A stretch of DNA of 64,000 nucleotides, taken from assembly GCA_017634595.1 (NCBI GenBank), contig JAGBNC010000021.1:124001-188000 (forward strand). The letters run 5' to 3'. The stretch comes from Bacteroidales bacterium. Lineage in GTDB: Bacteria > Bacteroidota > Bacteroidia > Bacteroidales > UBA932. This document shows, piece by piece, positions 25,601 through 34,022 of this stretch (position 1 is the first letter of the stretch; each line of letters opens with the position of its first letter). The notes beneath the pieces were generated by a model. It was not told the origin of the DNA. It worked only from the letters and a program-made list of their open reading frames with translations, and made no database searches. Made by a program: the position numbers and the translations under genes.

Positions 25601-27235
25601 CTTCAGATACTCCTCGCCCCATTCAGTACGGTCCTGATCCACTTTGATTCCCACATAAGTATCGAACGGAGACATCTTGAAAGTAGAAACTCCGGTGCTG
25701 AATTCGCCCGAAGGCTCGAATGCGCGCATGGTGAAATCAACATTCAGCATGCCGGGGATGCCCTGGCCGCGGAGATCCATGTTAGTAGTCACCTGCACCT
25801 TGCCTTCTTCGTCGGTACGCATGTCGCTGAAGTAGCGCGACTGCGAGGTGAAGCTGCGGCTGTCGTCCTTGAAGTCGTAGGCCTCATAGCCCTTGAATGC
25901 GGTATGTGCGTTGCGGAGTTCCACATCGCCGTTGACCTTAAGTCCTGCTCCGGGAGCACCGTAGAGCCATTTCACGGCCACAGTACCTACGCAGCTGCTC
26001 TTAGGCACCAGCCACTCGCTGTCGAAAGAGAGGTTGATGTCAAGTTTGTTCGGCTTGACCGTCTCAATCTTGACACTCTTGGAGAATGTCTGGGAACCAA
26101 GTTTGACCTTGACCCTCCAGTTTCCGGTAGGAGCGTCAGCATCGGTAGCGAAAGGGAAATGATAGATATGGCTTCCGTCGTTCTTGACGGTGAGCGTGCG
26201 GGTCACCTGCCCGTCGGGGTTAAGCAACTCTGCCACAACAGGATGTCCTATGGGCAGGTCGCCGTCTTCGGTCATGGTGATGGTGCTGATATGAAGGGTG
26301 TCGCCGGGACGCCAGACTCCCCTCTCGCCGAAGATGAACGCCTTCATGCCTCCGACAGCAGAGGTACCGCTGACATCAAAGTCACTGGTAGAGAGAGACT
26401 TCTCATTCTTAAGCGCAAGGTAAGCCGAGCCCTTGTCGGAAGATGCCATGACGAATTGTCCCGTCTCATCGGCAGGGAACACTACGCGGCCGTCCTTGTC
26501 GGTCACGCCTTTTCCAAGCTCCTGAAGCACATCGTCATAGAACTTGACTTTCACGCCCTTGAGGGGCTCGCCGCTGATGATGTCGCACGCGAATATCTCC
26601 CACTTGTTGTCTCCGCCTTTGGCAATGAGGGCAACGTCAGTCGCCAGCAAGTAGGTATTGCGTTCATCGTAAGTATCATAGTCGCCAAAGTATGTGTCGC
26701 TGTCCCAGAAGTCCTCTTCTTCCAGAGGTTCGAGACCGCGTATCTCCACATGATAGATGGCGCCGGGCTCGGGCTTGATGAGCTCGTCCAGGCTCAGGGC
26801 GTAGTTGCGGACCTCCCTGATATGGGGAGCGTCGGTGCCACCCAGCACCACGGTGGTGTCTGCTACTATACGGGCCACCTTGGACAGATTGTAGCGGGCC
26901 TCGTAGCTGTCGAACTGCAGGAACTGCAAAATATTGTTAGTGAATATCTTGCGCACACGGAAACGTGCCTGCGCATAACCGTAGGAACTGAAAAGCAAAT
27001 CCATGTGTCCGGTGGAAGGCAGGACAGACCCTTTGCTGACCAGTTTGATCTGAGGAGCGTCGGGAGTGGGGACCGAAGAGGTCTCACCCTCGCCGTATGT
27101 CTCATAACCGGCCTCCTGGGCGGTAGGAGCAGAAGTTTTGGCGGTCTTGGTAGATCCGCCGGACCCATTGTTGTTGCAGCCGATACACACCAGGGAAGCG
27201 ATCAGTGCACCAGCGATTAGTTTGGAGAGTTTCAT
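22685..27235 (-). CDS. Alpha-2-macroglobulin family lipoprotein
   Basis: 1516 residues. Bacterial alpha-2-macroglobulins trap proteases in the periplasm and usually partner with PBP1C. Seen: lipoprotein signal VCIGC with Cys20, repeated macroglobulin beta domains (for example IFGERGVWRPGDTLHIS), the bait and MG7-like region, and the thioester YPYGCVEQ with its cysteine at about 1080. An alpha-toroid terpenoid-cyclase-like domain and the receptor-binding-like domain close the protein. The thioester is intact. It is divergent from pbpC across 24 bp, the same partnership as E. coli yfhM-pbpC, and is followed by the EamA gene after 3 nt. Confidence 0.94.
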   Translation of the reverse strand: MKLSKLIAGALIASLVCIGCNNNGSGGSTKTAKTSAPTAQEAGYETYGEGETSSVPTPDAPQIKLVSKGSVLPSTGHMDLLFSSYGYAQARFRVRKIFTNNILQFLQFDSYEARYNLSKVARIVADTTVVLGGTDAPHIREVRNYALSLDELIKPEPGAIYHVEIRGLEPLEEEDFWDSDTYFGDYDTYDERNTYLLATDVALIAKGGDNKWEIFACDIISGEPLKGVKVKFYDDVLQELGKGVTDKDGRVVFPADETGQFVMASSDKGSAYLALKNEKSLSTSDFDVSGTSAVGGMKAFIFGERGVWRPGDTLHISTITMTEDGDLPIGHPVVAELLNPDGQVTRTLTVKNDGSHIYHFPFATDADAPTGNWRVKVKLGSQTFSKSVKIETVKPNKLDINLSFDSEWLVPKSSCVGTVAVKWLYGAPGAGLKVNGDVELRNAHTAFKGYEAYDFKDDSRSFTSQSRYFSDMRTDEEGKVQVTTNMDLRGQGIPGMLNVDFTMRAFEPSGEFSTGVSTFKMSPFDTYVGIKVDQDRTEWGEEYLKSGVAHKFDIATVGPDGKPVSSSDLHVEIFHVDWSWWWNSSSQIASYMSGKSKEVFLDKHITTQGGVGSFSYDWKNAPDGLYFVRVSDEQGGHATSMLCEVYESFSGKSDGSDAAVRLSISSNKDKYSVGETAKLVIPSAEGSRALVSLEKGGRIISTEWVDCKAGSTEIKVPVTSEMLPNVYAFVTLVQPHQSTLNDAPVRMYGVHNLNVEDAGSHLEPVIDIPADVKPETTLKFKVKEKSGKAMSYVVALVDEGLLGLTAYKTPDAWKAFYAKQALRVRTWDMYDDVIGAYGGKIEQLFAIGGDDEAASAALRPQSAQRFKPVVAYLGPFTLKGGKTGNHSIEVPQYIGSLRAMVIATDGHAQGSSSTNVTVTKPVMVQTTLPRTMNLGETIKVPVTLMTLKDGVGDVKLSIKTDALAEVVGPATQTVRSNKAGQELSYFEIKVGDRTGIAHVTTSAESAGDKSTSVIEIDVLNPNPEVTRGQTVLLSGGTSKELKADLFGTPGTNSVELELSTIPAIDLNSRLRYLITYPYGCVEQTISAAFPQLYLDKIMTCDESTRARSRFNVEAAIRRLQIYRRSDGSLSYWPGGSSSSLFGSAYALHFLKEAEDAGYAVPVDLKKELIAWLGRNVSDSKENYSSRAYGVYALATAGKPARSAMNLLRENVKKMSDGAKWLLAAAYAADGKKNVARELAAPLKYEDGVYEAYGSNDRNRAVALKTMLAIDRKEDAFKLAETIASRLNDKSVYMSTQSTAWSLYAISDYARANAGGIQAAYTVGGKTVKVSGDKCIESRSIPVGDGDKSLSIKIDNSGSGNLYAVASVTGIPPASTEKAVSSKLKMTVSYVDDQHNPVKVDTLSRGRMIFAVVTVTNTGSTVARDLALSHKFPSGWEIQNDRLYSESASYPAGVTYQDIRDDRVYSFFDLSAGKSVTVETKLVATYPGRFYLPAVSCAAMYDATVSALVPGRWVEVK

Positions 27236-27245
27236 ATAAAATGGC

Positions 27246-27253
27246 TATATTTG
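27246..27253 (+). promoter_or_regulatory. -7 box of pbpC
   Basis: TATATTTG, 6 nt before ATG 27260. It decides the start: an in-frame TTG at 27251 lies within the box. Confidence 0.6.
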
Positions 27254-27259
27254 TTTGCA

Positions 27260-29518
27260 ATGTCCAAATTTAAGAAAATAATTTTGATTCTGGCCCCCTT
27301 TGTGCTGCTTTATCTGTTCTGCCTTCCGGCCAGGCTGTTCAAAGCCCCACTTAGCGCCACTCTCCAAAGCACAGACGGGACATTGCTGGGAGCCCGCATC
27401 TCCGCCGACGGCCAATGGTACTTTCCCCCTGCCAAACAGGTTCCTGACAAGTTTGCCAAATGTATAGTCTGCTACGAAGACAAACGCTTCTGGTGGCATC
27501 CTGGCATTGATTTTCTCTCAATTGGGAGGGCCATACGGCAGAACTTCAGCCGAGGCGAAGTGGTGAGCGGAGCAAGCACCCTCACCATGCAGGTGATACG
27601 TCTGAGCCGCCCGCAAGCCCCCAGAAACATACCGGAGAAGCTACTGGAAGCGGTCATGGCGACGCGTCTCGAACTGCGGCATTCGAAAAAGAAAATCCTG
27701 CTGCTATATGCTTCAAACGCCCCTTTCGGCGGCAACGTAGTGGGCATTGAAGCGGCCGCATGGCGCTACTTCGGGAGGCCGGCTGACCAGTTGTCATGGG
27801 CTGAAAGCGCCATGCTGGCGGTACTGCCCAACTCCCCCGCCATGATACATCCCGGGCGCAACCGCGAGCGCCTGCTCCAGAAGCGAAACTTCCTGCTGGA
27901 TAAGCTATATGCCAACGGGACCATAGATGAACTGGAATGCGAACTCGCCAAGGACGAGCCCTTGCCCGACAAGCCTATGCCCATGCCCGACAAGGCCTAC
28001 CATCTGCTGGAGAGGCTTCGCGCACAAGGCGGTGACAAGGCATACAGCTGCACCCTCGACCCGGCCCTGCAGGACAGGGTCAACAACATAGCGCGCAACC
28101 ACTTCGAAATCTACCATACCAATATGGTGGACAACATGGGCATACTCGTCCAGAGCGTGCGCAGCGGGGAGGTGCTAGCGTATTTCGGCAATACCCGCGG
28201 GCTTGCGAAGGGGCTGCGCGGTGCCGATGTGGACATGATACCGGCGGCACGCTCCAGCGGGAGCACCCTCAAGCCGTTGCTCTATGCCGCCATGCTTCAG
28301 AGCGGCCAGATTCTGCCCGGCACGCTCATCAAAGATACCCCTTACAACTACAACAACTTCTCGCCGCACAACTTCTCCCGCAGCTTCGACGGCGCTGTGC
28401 CGGCGGGCGAAGTGATTGAACGGTCTCTTAACGTACCTTCAGTACGTATGCTGGAGCAATACGGAGCCGCACGCTTCCTGGAGCTGCTGCAGAAGATGGG
28501 CTTCAGCACCATCAACAAAGACGCCGACCACTACGGGCTCTCGCTCATCCTCGGCGGTGCGGAGATCACCCTTGAGACGCTGGTCGGAGCCTACAGGTCC
28601 ATGGCGGCACAGCTAATTGACGCCGAAGACGCACCTCAGATCCCTCTCAGCCGGGCTGCGGTGTGGCTCACTTTCGACGCACTGTCCAAGGCAGGACGTC
28701 CCGAAGAAGAGTCTTCCTGGATGGAATTCAGCTCCGGGCGCAAGATTGCATGGAAAACGGGGACGAGCTGGGGCAACCGCGACGCATGGAGCGTGGGTGT
28801 TAGTCCCGACTACGTGGTTGGCGTATGGGTGGGCAACAGCGACGGCGAGGGCAGGGCCCAGATGACCGGCGTGGGTTATGCCTCCCCAGTCATGTTCGAT
28901 GTTTTCGCGGCGCTGCCTGCAAGCCGCTGGTTCAGCATGCCAATCGACGACATGGTCCCTATAGAAGTATGCCATCAGAGCGGACTTCCTGCTTCAAGGA
29001 TATGCCCCGACCGCGACACAGTATGGGTGCCGGACATCAAGATACGACCCGACGAATGCAAATATCACCGCATCGTTCACCTGGACGCAGACCGTCAGTG
29101 GCTGGTAAACAGCAGTTGCTATCCGGTAGAGAAAATGGTTGAAGAGGTGCGCTTCGTACTCCCCCCGGCCATGGAGTGGTACTATATCAAGAACCATTTG
29201 GATTACAGGCCCTTACCTCCTAAGCATCCGGACTTCGACGCAGGCTCGGAGCAAGGCAGTCCAATCGAGATCATCTACCCGCAGCAGGGGGTGACGGTAG
29301 TGCTCACACGCGGCCTTGACGGCAAGGAACAAGGCGTAGTGGTTAGGGCTGCACACACCGATCCGGGAGCAGTGCTATATTGGCATCTGGACGACAAATA
29401 CATTGGCCGTACGGTCGGCGACCACGACCTCATGCTGCACCCTGAGCCCGGCAAGCACCTGCTTACAGCTATGGATTCGGGCGGAGCCTCACGAAGCGTG
29501 TATTTTACCGCGAAATAA
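27260..29518 (+). CDS. pbpC: Penicillin-binding protein 1C
   Basis: 752 residues; bifunctional peptidoglycan synthase of the inner membrane. Start at MSKFKKIILILAPF, with one N-terminal membrane helix at about 7-24. The GT51 transglycosylase domain shows EDKRFWWHPGID (catalytic Glu about 73) and GASTLTMQ. The transpeptidase domain shows SGSTLKP (Ser about 335) and KTGTSWGNRDAWSVG. A BiPBP-type C-terminal domain ends the protein. It faces the alpha-2-macroglobulin gene, and their promoters overlap. Convergent with the U32 peptidase gene, 3 nt apart. Confidence 0.95.
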   Translation: MSKFKKIILILAPFVLLYLFCLPARLFKAPLSATLQSTDGTLLGARISADGQWYFPPAKQVPDKFAKCIVCYEDKRFWWHPGIDFLSIGRAIRQNFSRGEVVSGASTLTMQVIRLSRPQAPRNIPEKLLEAVMATRLELRHSKKKILLLYASNAPFGGNVVGIEAAAWRYFGRPADQLSWAESAMLAVLPNSPAMIHPGRNRERLLQKRNFLLDKLYANGTIDELECELAKDEPLPDKPMPMPDKAYHLLERLRAQGGDKAYSCTLDPALQDRVNNIARNHFEIYHTNMVDNMGILVQSVRSGEVLAYFGNTRGLAKGLRGADVDMIPAARSSGSTLKPLLYAAMLQSGQILPGTLIKDTPYNYNNFSPHNFSRSFDGAVPAGEVIERSLNVPSVRMLEQYGAARFLELLQKMGFSTINKDADHYGLSLILGGAEITLETLVGAYRSMAAQLIDAEDAPQIPLSRAAVWLTFDALSKAGRPEEESSWMEFSSGRKIAWKTGTSWGNRDAWSVGVSPDYVVGVWVGNSDGEGRAQMTGVGYASPVMFDVFAALPASRWFSMPIDDMVPIEVCHQSGLPASRICPDRDTVWVPDIKIRPDECKYHRIVHLDADRQWLVNSSCYPVEKMVEEVRFVLPPAMEWYYIKNHLDYRPLPPKHPDFDAGSEQGSPIEIIYPQQGVTVVLTRGLDGKEQGVVVRAAHTDPGAVLYWHLDDKYIGRTVGDHDLMLHPEPGKHLLTAMDSGGASRSVYFTAK
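27265..27272 (-). promoter_or_regulatory. Possible -7 box of the alpha-2-macroglobulin gene
   Basis: TAAATTTG on the minus strand, 29 nt before the ATG at 27235. It lies inside codons 2-5 of pbpC, so the promoter would be embedded in the neighbouring coding region. Confidence 0.4.
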
Positions 29519-29521
29519 TGT

Positions 29522-30784
29522 TCAGTCCGACTCCTGCCACAGGAAGACTTTGTCGCCCCTGCGGACATGCTCGCCGCTGGGACCTTCAGGGATGCGGACA
29601 GAGCAGCGTACGCCCTTGGGTGCCAGCTGGCATGGCTTGAGATCAACGCGCATATCATCCACGGTAATTTCGGTGACTCCGCTGGTGGAACCTATCACCA
29701 TAATCTCGTCACCGACATGCAAGTCGGCGGCCTCCACGGTAATCTCAGCCACGCCTATGCGGTCGAACCAGTTGCTGATCTTGCCGCAGTAAACCTTGCG
29801 CCTGGTGGCCTGGGAGCCATAAACGCGACTCCATTCACCGAGCGGAGCACCTTGATAATAGCCGTCCCAGAAACCACGGTTGAACACCTCGCCGAGCTTA
29901 GCCTTGAGCTCTGCAGCAAGTTCTTGGGTAAAGCTCCCGCTGCACACTGCATCGGCCGCAGCGCGGTAGCAAGACGCGCAGCGCTTCACATATTCGGCGC
30001 TGCGGGCCCGGCCCTCAATCTTGAACACCCTCACCCCGCTTTCAACCATCTTCGGCATGAATTCAATGGTGCAGAGGTCTTTGGGGGACATGATATACTT
30101 GTTGTCGATATTCAGTTCGTAGCCGGTTTCGAGATCGGTGACGCCGTATCCGCGCCGGCACACCTGCATACAGGCCCCGCGATTGGCAGAAGCGCCATAG
30201 GCGTGAAGGCTCAAATAACACTTCCCGCTGACCGCCATACACAGTGCGCCATGGGCAAACATCTCTATCTTCACCCTCTCTCCGGACGGGCCGCAGATAT
30301 TCTCAAGCTCGATGGTGTCATGAATCTCTTTCACCTGATTGAGATTGAGCTCCCTTGCCAGCACCACCACATCGGCCCAGCGGGACCAGAAGCGCAGCGC
30401 CTCGGCATTGGAGACATTGAGCTGCGTGGAAATATGAACTTCCATGCCAATGCTGCGGGCATATTCGATGGCAGCTATATCGGACGCGATCACCGCATCG
30501 ACCCCGGCGGCATAAGCCATGTCCAGGGCCTCACGCATGGGCGCAAGGTCCTCGGGATACAGTACGATATTCAGCGTCAGATAAGACTTGACCGACGCCT
30601 CGCGGCATATTTTCACCACTTCCGGCAGATCTTCGGGAGTGAAATTATTGGCGCTGCGGGACCGCATGTTCAGACGACCCACGCCGAAATAGACCGAGTC
30701 TGCGCCTCCCTGGATAGCTGCATGCAGGCATTCGAAGTTGCCGGCAGGAGCCATTATTTCCAATGAACTACCCCGGGAATCCAT
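29522..30784 (-). CDS. U32-family peptidase / RlhA-like protein
   Basis: 420 residues. U32 proteins include collagenase-like PrtC and RlhA/TrhP, which modify RNA by hydroxylation. Seen: MAPAGNFECLHAAIQGGADSVYFG near the N-terminus, STQLNVSNAEALRFW, and the cysteine cluster AHGALCMAVSGKCYLS...NRGACMQVCRRGY typical of the family. A C-terminal beta-barrel region follows (VGDEIMVIG). It starts 2 nt after the S41 protease stop. An RNA-modification role is more likely than proteolysis from recent family knowledge, but this is inference. Confidence 0.9.
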   Translation of the reverse strand: MDSRGSSLEIMAPAGNFECLHAAIQGGADSVYFGVGRLNMRSRSANNFTPEDLPEVVKICREASVKSYLTLNIVLYPEDLAPMREALDMAYAAGVDAVIASDIAAIEYARSIGMEVHISTQLNVSNAEALRFWSRWADVVVLARELNLNQVKEIHDTIELENICGPSGERVKIEMFAHGALCMAVSGKCYLSLHAYGASANRGACMQVCRRGYGVTDLETGYELNIDNKYIMSPKDLCTIEFMPKMVESGVRVFKIEGRARSAEYVKRCASCYRAAADAVCSGSFTQELAAELKAKLGEVFNRGFWDGYYQGAPLGEWSRVYGSQATRRKVYCGKISNWFDRIGVAEITVEAADLHVGDEIMVIGSTSGVTEITVDDMRVDLKPCQLAPKGVRCSVRIPEGPSGEHVRRGDKVFLWQESD

Positions 30785-30786
30785 GA

Positions 30787-32409
30787 TTATTGAAACTTAA
30801 AGGCCGAAGCACGGCGGAGCGCCTCCTGCAGTTGGGTATCATATCTGAGGCGGAGTTGCACTCCGGCAGGCTGGAAATAGTAGCGCACCACTATCTCTTC
30901 TTCGATAAATGGCACTATCTCATCTTTCTTGATACGGAGGAATTCCTCTTTTTCCATGTCGAGGGCCTTGCCCAGAGCGTCAAGTTCCTGCTTCACATTC
31001 TCTTCCAGGCCGTCCCTCTGAAGCTCCTTGCGCACCAGATCGAAGTATGTGCGCGCGCTGGAGCGATAATCAAATTCTTTGCCTTTGGCAAACGAGATAA
31101 AGTTCTCGTAGTCAGCATCACTAAAGCTGAAATCGGCAGTGGCGGGAATAGTTTTGTGCTCACGCACATACTCCAGTGCATACTGTTCTACCACGCCGTT
31201 GAGTACCAGCGAATACGTAAGCCTGCTGTACTCATGGGGCTTGACTTCGATATCTGGAGTTATGCCGCCGCCGTCGCGTACAGTACGCCCCATAGCTGTC
31301 TTGAACTCATGCGTCAGAGAGTCGGGGATGTGCCCCACGCTGCCGTCTTCGTTGCGGTGCGAATAATCAATGGCCTGCACGCAGCGGCCGCTGGGAGTAT
31401 AGTACTTGGCGGTGGTGAGCTTGAGCTGTCCGCCATAAGGCAACGGCCTGATACTCTGCACCAAGCCTTTACCGAATGTACGTGTACCTATGATTATTGC
31501 GCGGTCCAGGTCCTGCAGGGCTCCGGACACAATCTCCGAAGCTGAAGCGGAGCCGGAGTCCACCATGACAATCAGAGGGAGCTTAGTATCCAGGGGAGCC
31601 TTGGTAGTACGGCAGGCGTAGGACGCACCATCCTCCTTGCCCTTGGCAGTGACCACCAGGGAACCCTTCGGCACGAAGAGAGACACTATATCCACAGCCT
31701 CATTAAGCAGGCCGCCGCCGTTGCCGCGCAGGTCAAGTACCAGAGTATCAAGCTTCCCGGTTTTCTGCAGCGCCTGGATGCTCTTGCGCAGTTGCTCCGC
31801 CACGCCTTCCGTGAAGCCCGTCTGAAGGATATATCCGGTGTTAGGAGTCACCATGCCGGCATACTGAATGTCAGGCAGATGTATGGCCTGGCGGGTGATG
31901 CGGACATCGGTAAGCTCACCGGTATAGACTCTCTTGACCTTGAAAAGCACCTTTGTGCCGGGGGTACCGCGCATCTTTTCGCTGCACTCGGCACTGTTCA
32001 GCCCCTTGACGCTCTCGCCGTCGATGGCGAGTATCTCGTCGCCGCAGCGCAGGCCAGCCTTATGGGCCGGAGAATTCTCGTACGGCTCGTTGATAATCAC
32101 ATTGCCCTGAACATCAGGCTTATAGATGACGGCGCCAATGCCTCCGTAAGTCTTGTTGATCATCATACGGAGGTTCTCATTTTCCTCCTCGGGTATATAG
32201 ACGGTGTAAGGGTCGAGATCGGACAGCATTGCATCTACGCCAGCGCGCTCGATACGGTCAAGCGGCAGCGAATCCACGTAGGAGCGATTGAGTTCTTTGA
32301 GTATGGCCGACTGGATCTCGGTCCATTTACCGAGCTTGAAGCTTTTGGACTGCGCCCAGGCAGGCATTGCGGCCGCCAGCAGCGCTATGGCTATTAGAAA
32401 TCTCTTCAT
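30787..32409 (-). CDS. S41-family C-terminal processing protease
   Basis: 540 residues; secreted Ser/Lys protease that trims periplasmic proteins. Start at MKRFLIAIALLAAAMPAWAQ (ATG 32409), giving a signal peptide and sitting 5 nt after a -7 box; a longer open frame runs back into rdgB but lacks support. PDZ domain around GIGAVIYKPDVQGNVIINEP...CGDEILAIDGESV. Catalytic Ser in MVDSGSASASEI and Lys in GTRTFGKGLVQS. The C-terminus is a helical region of about 130 residues. Confidence 0.93.
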   Translation of the reverse strand: MKRFLIAIALLAAAMPAWAQSKSFKLGKWTEIQSAILKELNRSYVDSLPLDRIERAGVDAMLSDLDPYTVYIPEEENENLRMMINKTYGGIGAVIYKPDVQGNVIINEPYENSPAHKAGLRCGDEILAIDGESVKGLNSAECSEKMRGTPGTKVLFKVKRVYTGELTDVRITRQAIHLPDIQYAGMVTPNTGYILQTGFTEGVAEQLRKSIQALQKTGKLDTLVLDLRGNGGGLLNEAVDIVSLFVPKGSLVVTAKGKEDGASYACRTTKAPLDTKLPLIVMVDSGSASASEIVSGALQDLDRAIIIGTRTFGKGLVQSIRPLPYGGQLKLTTAKYYTPSGRCVQAIDYSHRNEDGSVGHIPDSLTHEFKTAMGRTVRDGGGITPDIEVKPHEYSRLTYSLVLNGVVEQYALEYVREHKTIPATADFSFSDADYENFISFAKGKEFDYRSSARTYFDLVRKELQRDGLEENVKQELDALGKALDMEKEEFLRIKKDEIVPFIEEEIVVRYYFQPAGVQLRLRYDTQLQEALRRASAFKFQ

Positions 32410-32414
32410 AAATG

Positions 32415-32422
32415 CAAAATTA
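32415..32422 (-). promoter_or_regulatory. -7 box of the S41 protease gene
   Basis: TAATTTTG on the minus strand, 5 nt before the ATG at 32409 and 4 nt after the rdgB stop. It predicts a leaderless mRNA for an otherwise operon-like gene. Confidence 0.5.
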
Positions 32423-32426
32423 ACAA

Positions 32427-33047
32427 TTATTCCCTCTCCTGCAACCAACGGGCCATGAGACGCAGAGCTTTGCCACGGTGCGAAATGGCATTCTTGACAT
32501 CTTCCGGAAGCTCGGCCACACTGCACTGCGGGTATTCGTCGGCGATGAACACAGGGTCGTAGCCAAAGCCGCCGGAGCCGCTGCGCTCGTAGGCAATACG
32601 GCCCTCCAAAGTGCCTTCGAAGAAATGCAGCTGCCCGCCAAGGCGCAAGGTGACAACACTGCGAAACCTTGCAGTACGCGGCTCCCCGGGGTGCTTTCCC
32701 AGCTCGCGCAGCAGGGTGTCAATATTGGCGGAGAAGTCATGGTCGGCAGGCAGCGGAGCGCCGTCGCGCCGGGCAATATCGACTGCATAACGGGCCGCAT
32801 GCACGCCCGGCGCACCTCCGAGTGCATCCACTTCCAGGCCGGTGTCGTCGGCAAAGCAGTCGAGTCCGCTCAGGGCGGCGAATGCCTCCGCCTTGATTAT
32901 CGAATTCTCTTTCAATGTGGTGCCGGTCTCATCTACATCATCATTGATGCCTAGTTCTGCGGGGCTGAGCACCTCGAATCCCGGGCCCAGAATCTCCCTG
33001 GCCTCGCGGAGTTTTCCTTTGTTTCCGGTTGCGAATACAAGTTTCAT
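32427..33047 (-). CDS. rdgB: XTP/dITP diphosphatase (RdgB/HAM1)
   Basis: 206 residues; removes non-canonical purine nucleoside triphosphates from the pool. Seen: N-terminal FATGNKGKLREAREIL, central DDTGLEVDALGGAPGVHAARYA and GGFGYDPVFI with SHRGKAL near the end, all hallmarks of the family. A -7 box lies 4 nt before the ATG, divergent from the polyprenyl synthase promoter. The S41 protease follows. Confidence 0.96.
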   Translation of the reverse strand: MKLVFATGNKGKLREAREILGPGFEVLSPAELGINDDVDETGTTLKENSIIKAEAFAALSGLDCFADDTGLEVDALGGAPGVHAARYAVDIARRDGAPLPADHDFSANIDTLLRELGKHPGEPRTARFRSVVTLRLGGQLHFFEGTLEGRIAYERSGSGGFGYDPVFIADEYPQCSVAELPEDVKNAISHRGKALRLMARWLQERE

Positions 33048-33051
33048 TCTG

Positions 33052-33059
33052 CAAAGGTA
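33052..33059 (-). promoter_or_regulatory. -7 box of rdgB
   Basis: TACCTTTG on the minus strand, 4 nt before the ATG at 33047. Confidence 0.6.
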
Positions 33060-33072
33060 TTCATTAATTTGC

Positions 33073-33080
33073 TATATTTG
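33073..33080 (+). promoter_or_regulatory. -7 box of the polyprenyl synthase
   Basis: TATATTTG, 6 nt before ATG 33087. With the rdgB box it forms a divergent pair inside a 39-bp gap. Confidence 0.6.
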
Positions 33081-33086
33081 TAAGCT

Positions 33087-34022
33087 ATGATAGATGATGT
33101 CATCAAATTTTCTGCCGAACCGGCAGGGCTATACGACCCGCTGCGCTACATGCTGGACATAGGGGGCAAGAGAATACGACCCACCCTTTGCCTCACCGCT
33201 TATGGGCTCTACAAACCCGCTGCAGGCACTGATGTACGCAAATGCGCCGCAGCACTTGAAGTTTTCCATACCTTCACCCTCATCCATGACGATATCATGG
33301 ACCGCTCCCCCTTGAGGAGAGGCGTTCCCACAGTCTGGAAAAAATGGGGCGAGGACACCGCCATACTCAGCGGCGACGTGATGCTCATCGAAGCCTACAA
33401 GCTCATAATGAACGCCCCGGAAAGCTGCCGGAGCGCCGTTGTGGACCTGTTTTCCAATACCGCGGCCAAAGTATGCGAAGGGCAGCAGTACGACATGGAG
33501 TTCGAATCCAAGGAAAGCGTGTCCATGGACGAATACAACCAGATGATAGGCCTCAAGACAGCCGTTCTGCTGGCCTGCTCAGCTACTACGGGAGGCATTT
33601 TGGCAGGAGCTTCCAATGCTGATTGCGAAGCCCTCTACCGCTATGGCTATGAGCTCGGGATGGCTTTCCAGGTGGCCGACGACTATCTGGATGCTTACGG
33701 TGACGAGAAAGTGTTCGGCAAGCCCATAGGCGGCGACATCCTGAACGGCAAAAAAAGCTGGCTGACTATCCGGGCCCTCGAGAAGACCGACGACCGCAAG
33801 GGCTTCATCGAGTCTTTCAGCCGCTGCTGCACGACTGAGGAAGAATGCCGCGGCAAGATTGCAGAGGTCAAAGCCATTTACGATGCGCTGGGTGTGGGAG
33901 ACGATGCCCGCGCAGAAGTTGTCCGTTATTCCGACAGCGCCATGGCCGCCCTGCAGGGACTGAGAGTTGACACGGCGCCGCTCCGCGACTTTGCCGACAA
34001 ATTGGTGGGAAGGGCCAAATGA
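33087..34022 (+). CDS. Polyprenyl (isoprenoid) diphosphate synthase
   Basis: 311 residues; condenses isopentenyl diphosphate onto an allylic primer. Seen: GGKRIRPTLCL, first Asp-rich motif DDIMDRSPLRRG, and second Asp-rich motif DDYLD after GMAFQVA. The first motif is the short DDxxD form, unlike the DDxxxxD of typical bacterial FPP synthases, with Phe at -5 and Thr at -4, a pattern resembling type I GGPP synthases. Product chain length cannot be fixed from this. It overlaps rsgA by 4 nt (ATGA). Confidence 0.92.
   Translation: MIDDVIKFSAEPAGLYDPLRYMLDIGGKRIRPTLCLTAYGLYKPAAGTDVRKCAAALEVFHTFTLIHDDIMDRSPLRRGVPTVWKKWGEDTAILSGDVMLIEAYKLIMNAPESCRSAVVDLFSNTAAKVCEGQQYDMEFESKESVSMDEYNQMIGLKTAVLLACSATTGGILAGASNADCEALYRYGYELGMAFQVADDYLDAYGDEKVFGKPIGGDILNGKKSWLTIRALEKTDDRKGFIESFSRCCTTEEECRGKIAEVKAIYDALGVGDDARAEVVRYSDSAMAALQGLRVDTAPLRDFADKLVGRAK

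Noticed and set aside
25586..27220. Long open frame of 544 codons antisense to the alpha-2-macroglobulin gene
   Set aside because: It is fully opposite a gene with intact family motifs, has no start context or promoter of its own, and shows no domain. It is a codon-bias shadow.
29567..30766. Antisense 399-codon frame over the U32 peptidase
   Set aside because: Opposite a well-supported gene; protein composition is not protein-family-like.
32427..32526. Extended N-terminus for the S41 protease overlapping rdgB
   Set aside because: The shorter start gives a proper signal peptide and sits right after a -7 box; the extension would overlap rdgB by 100 nt.
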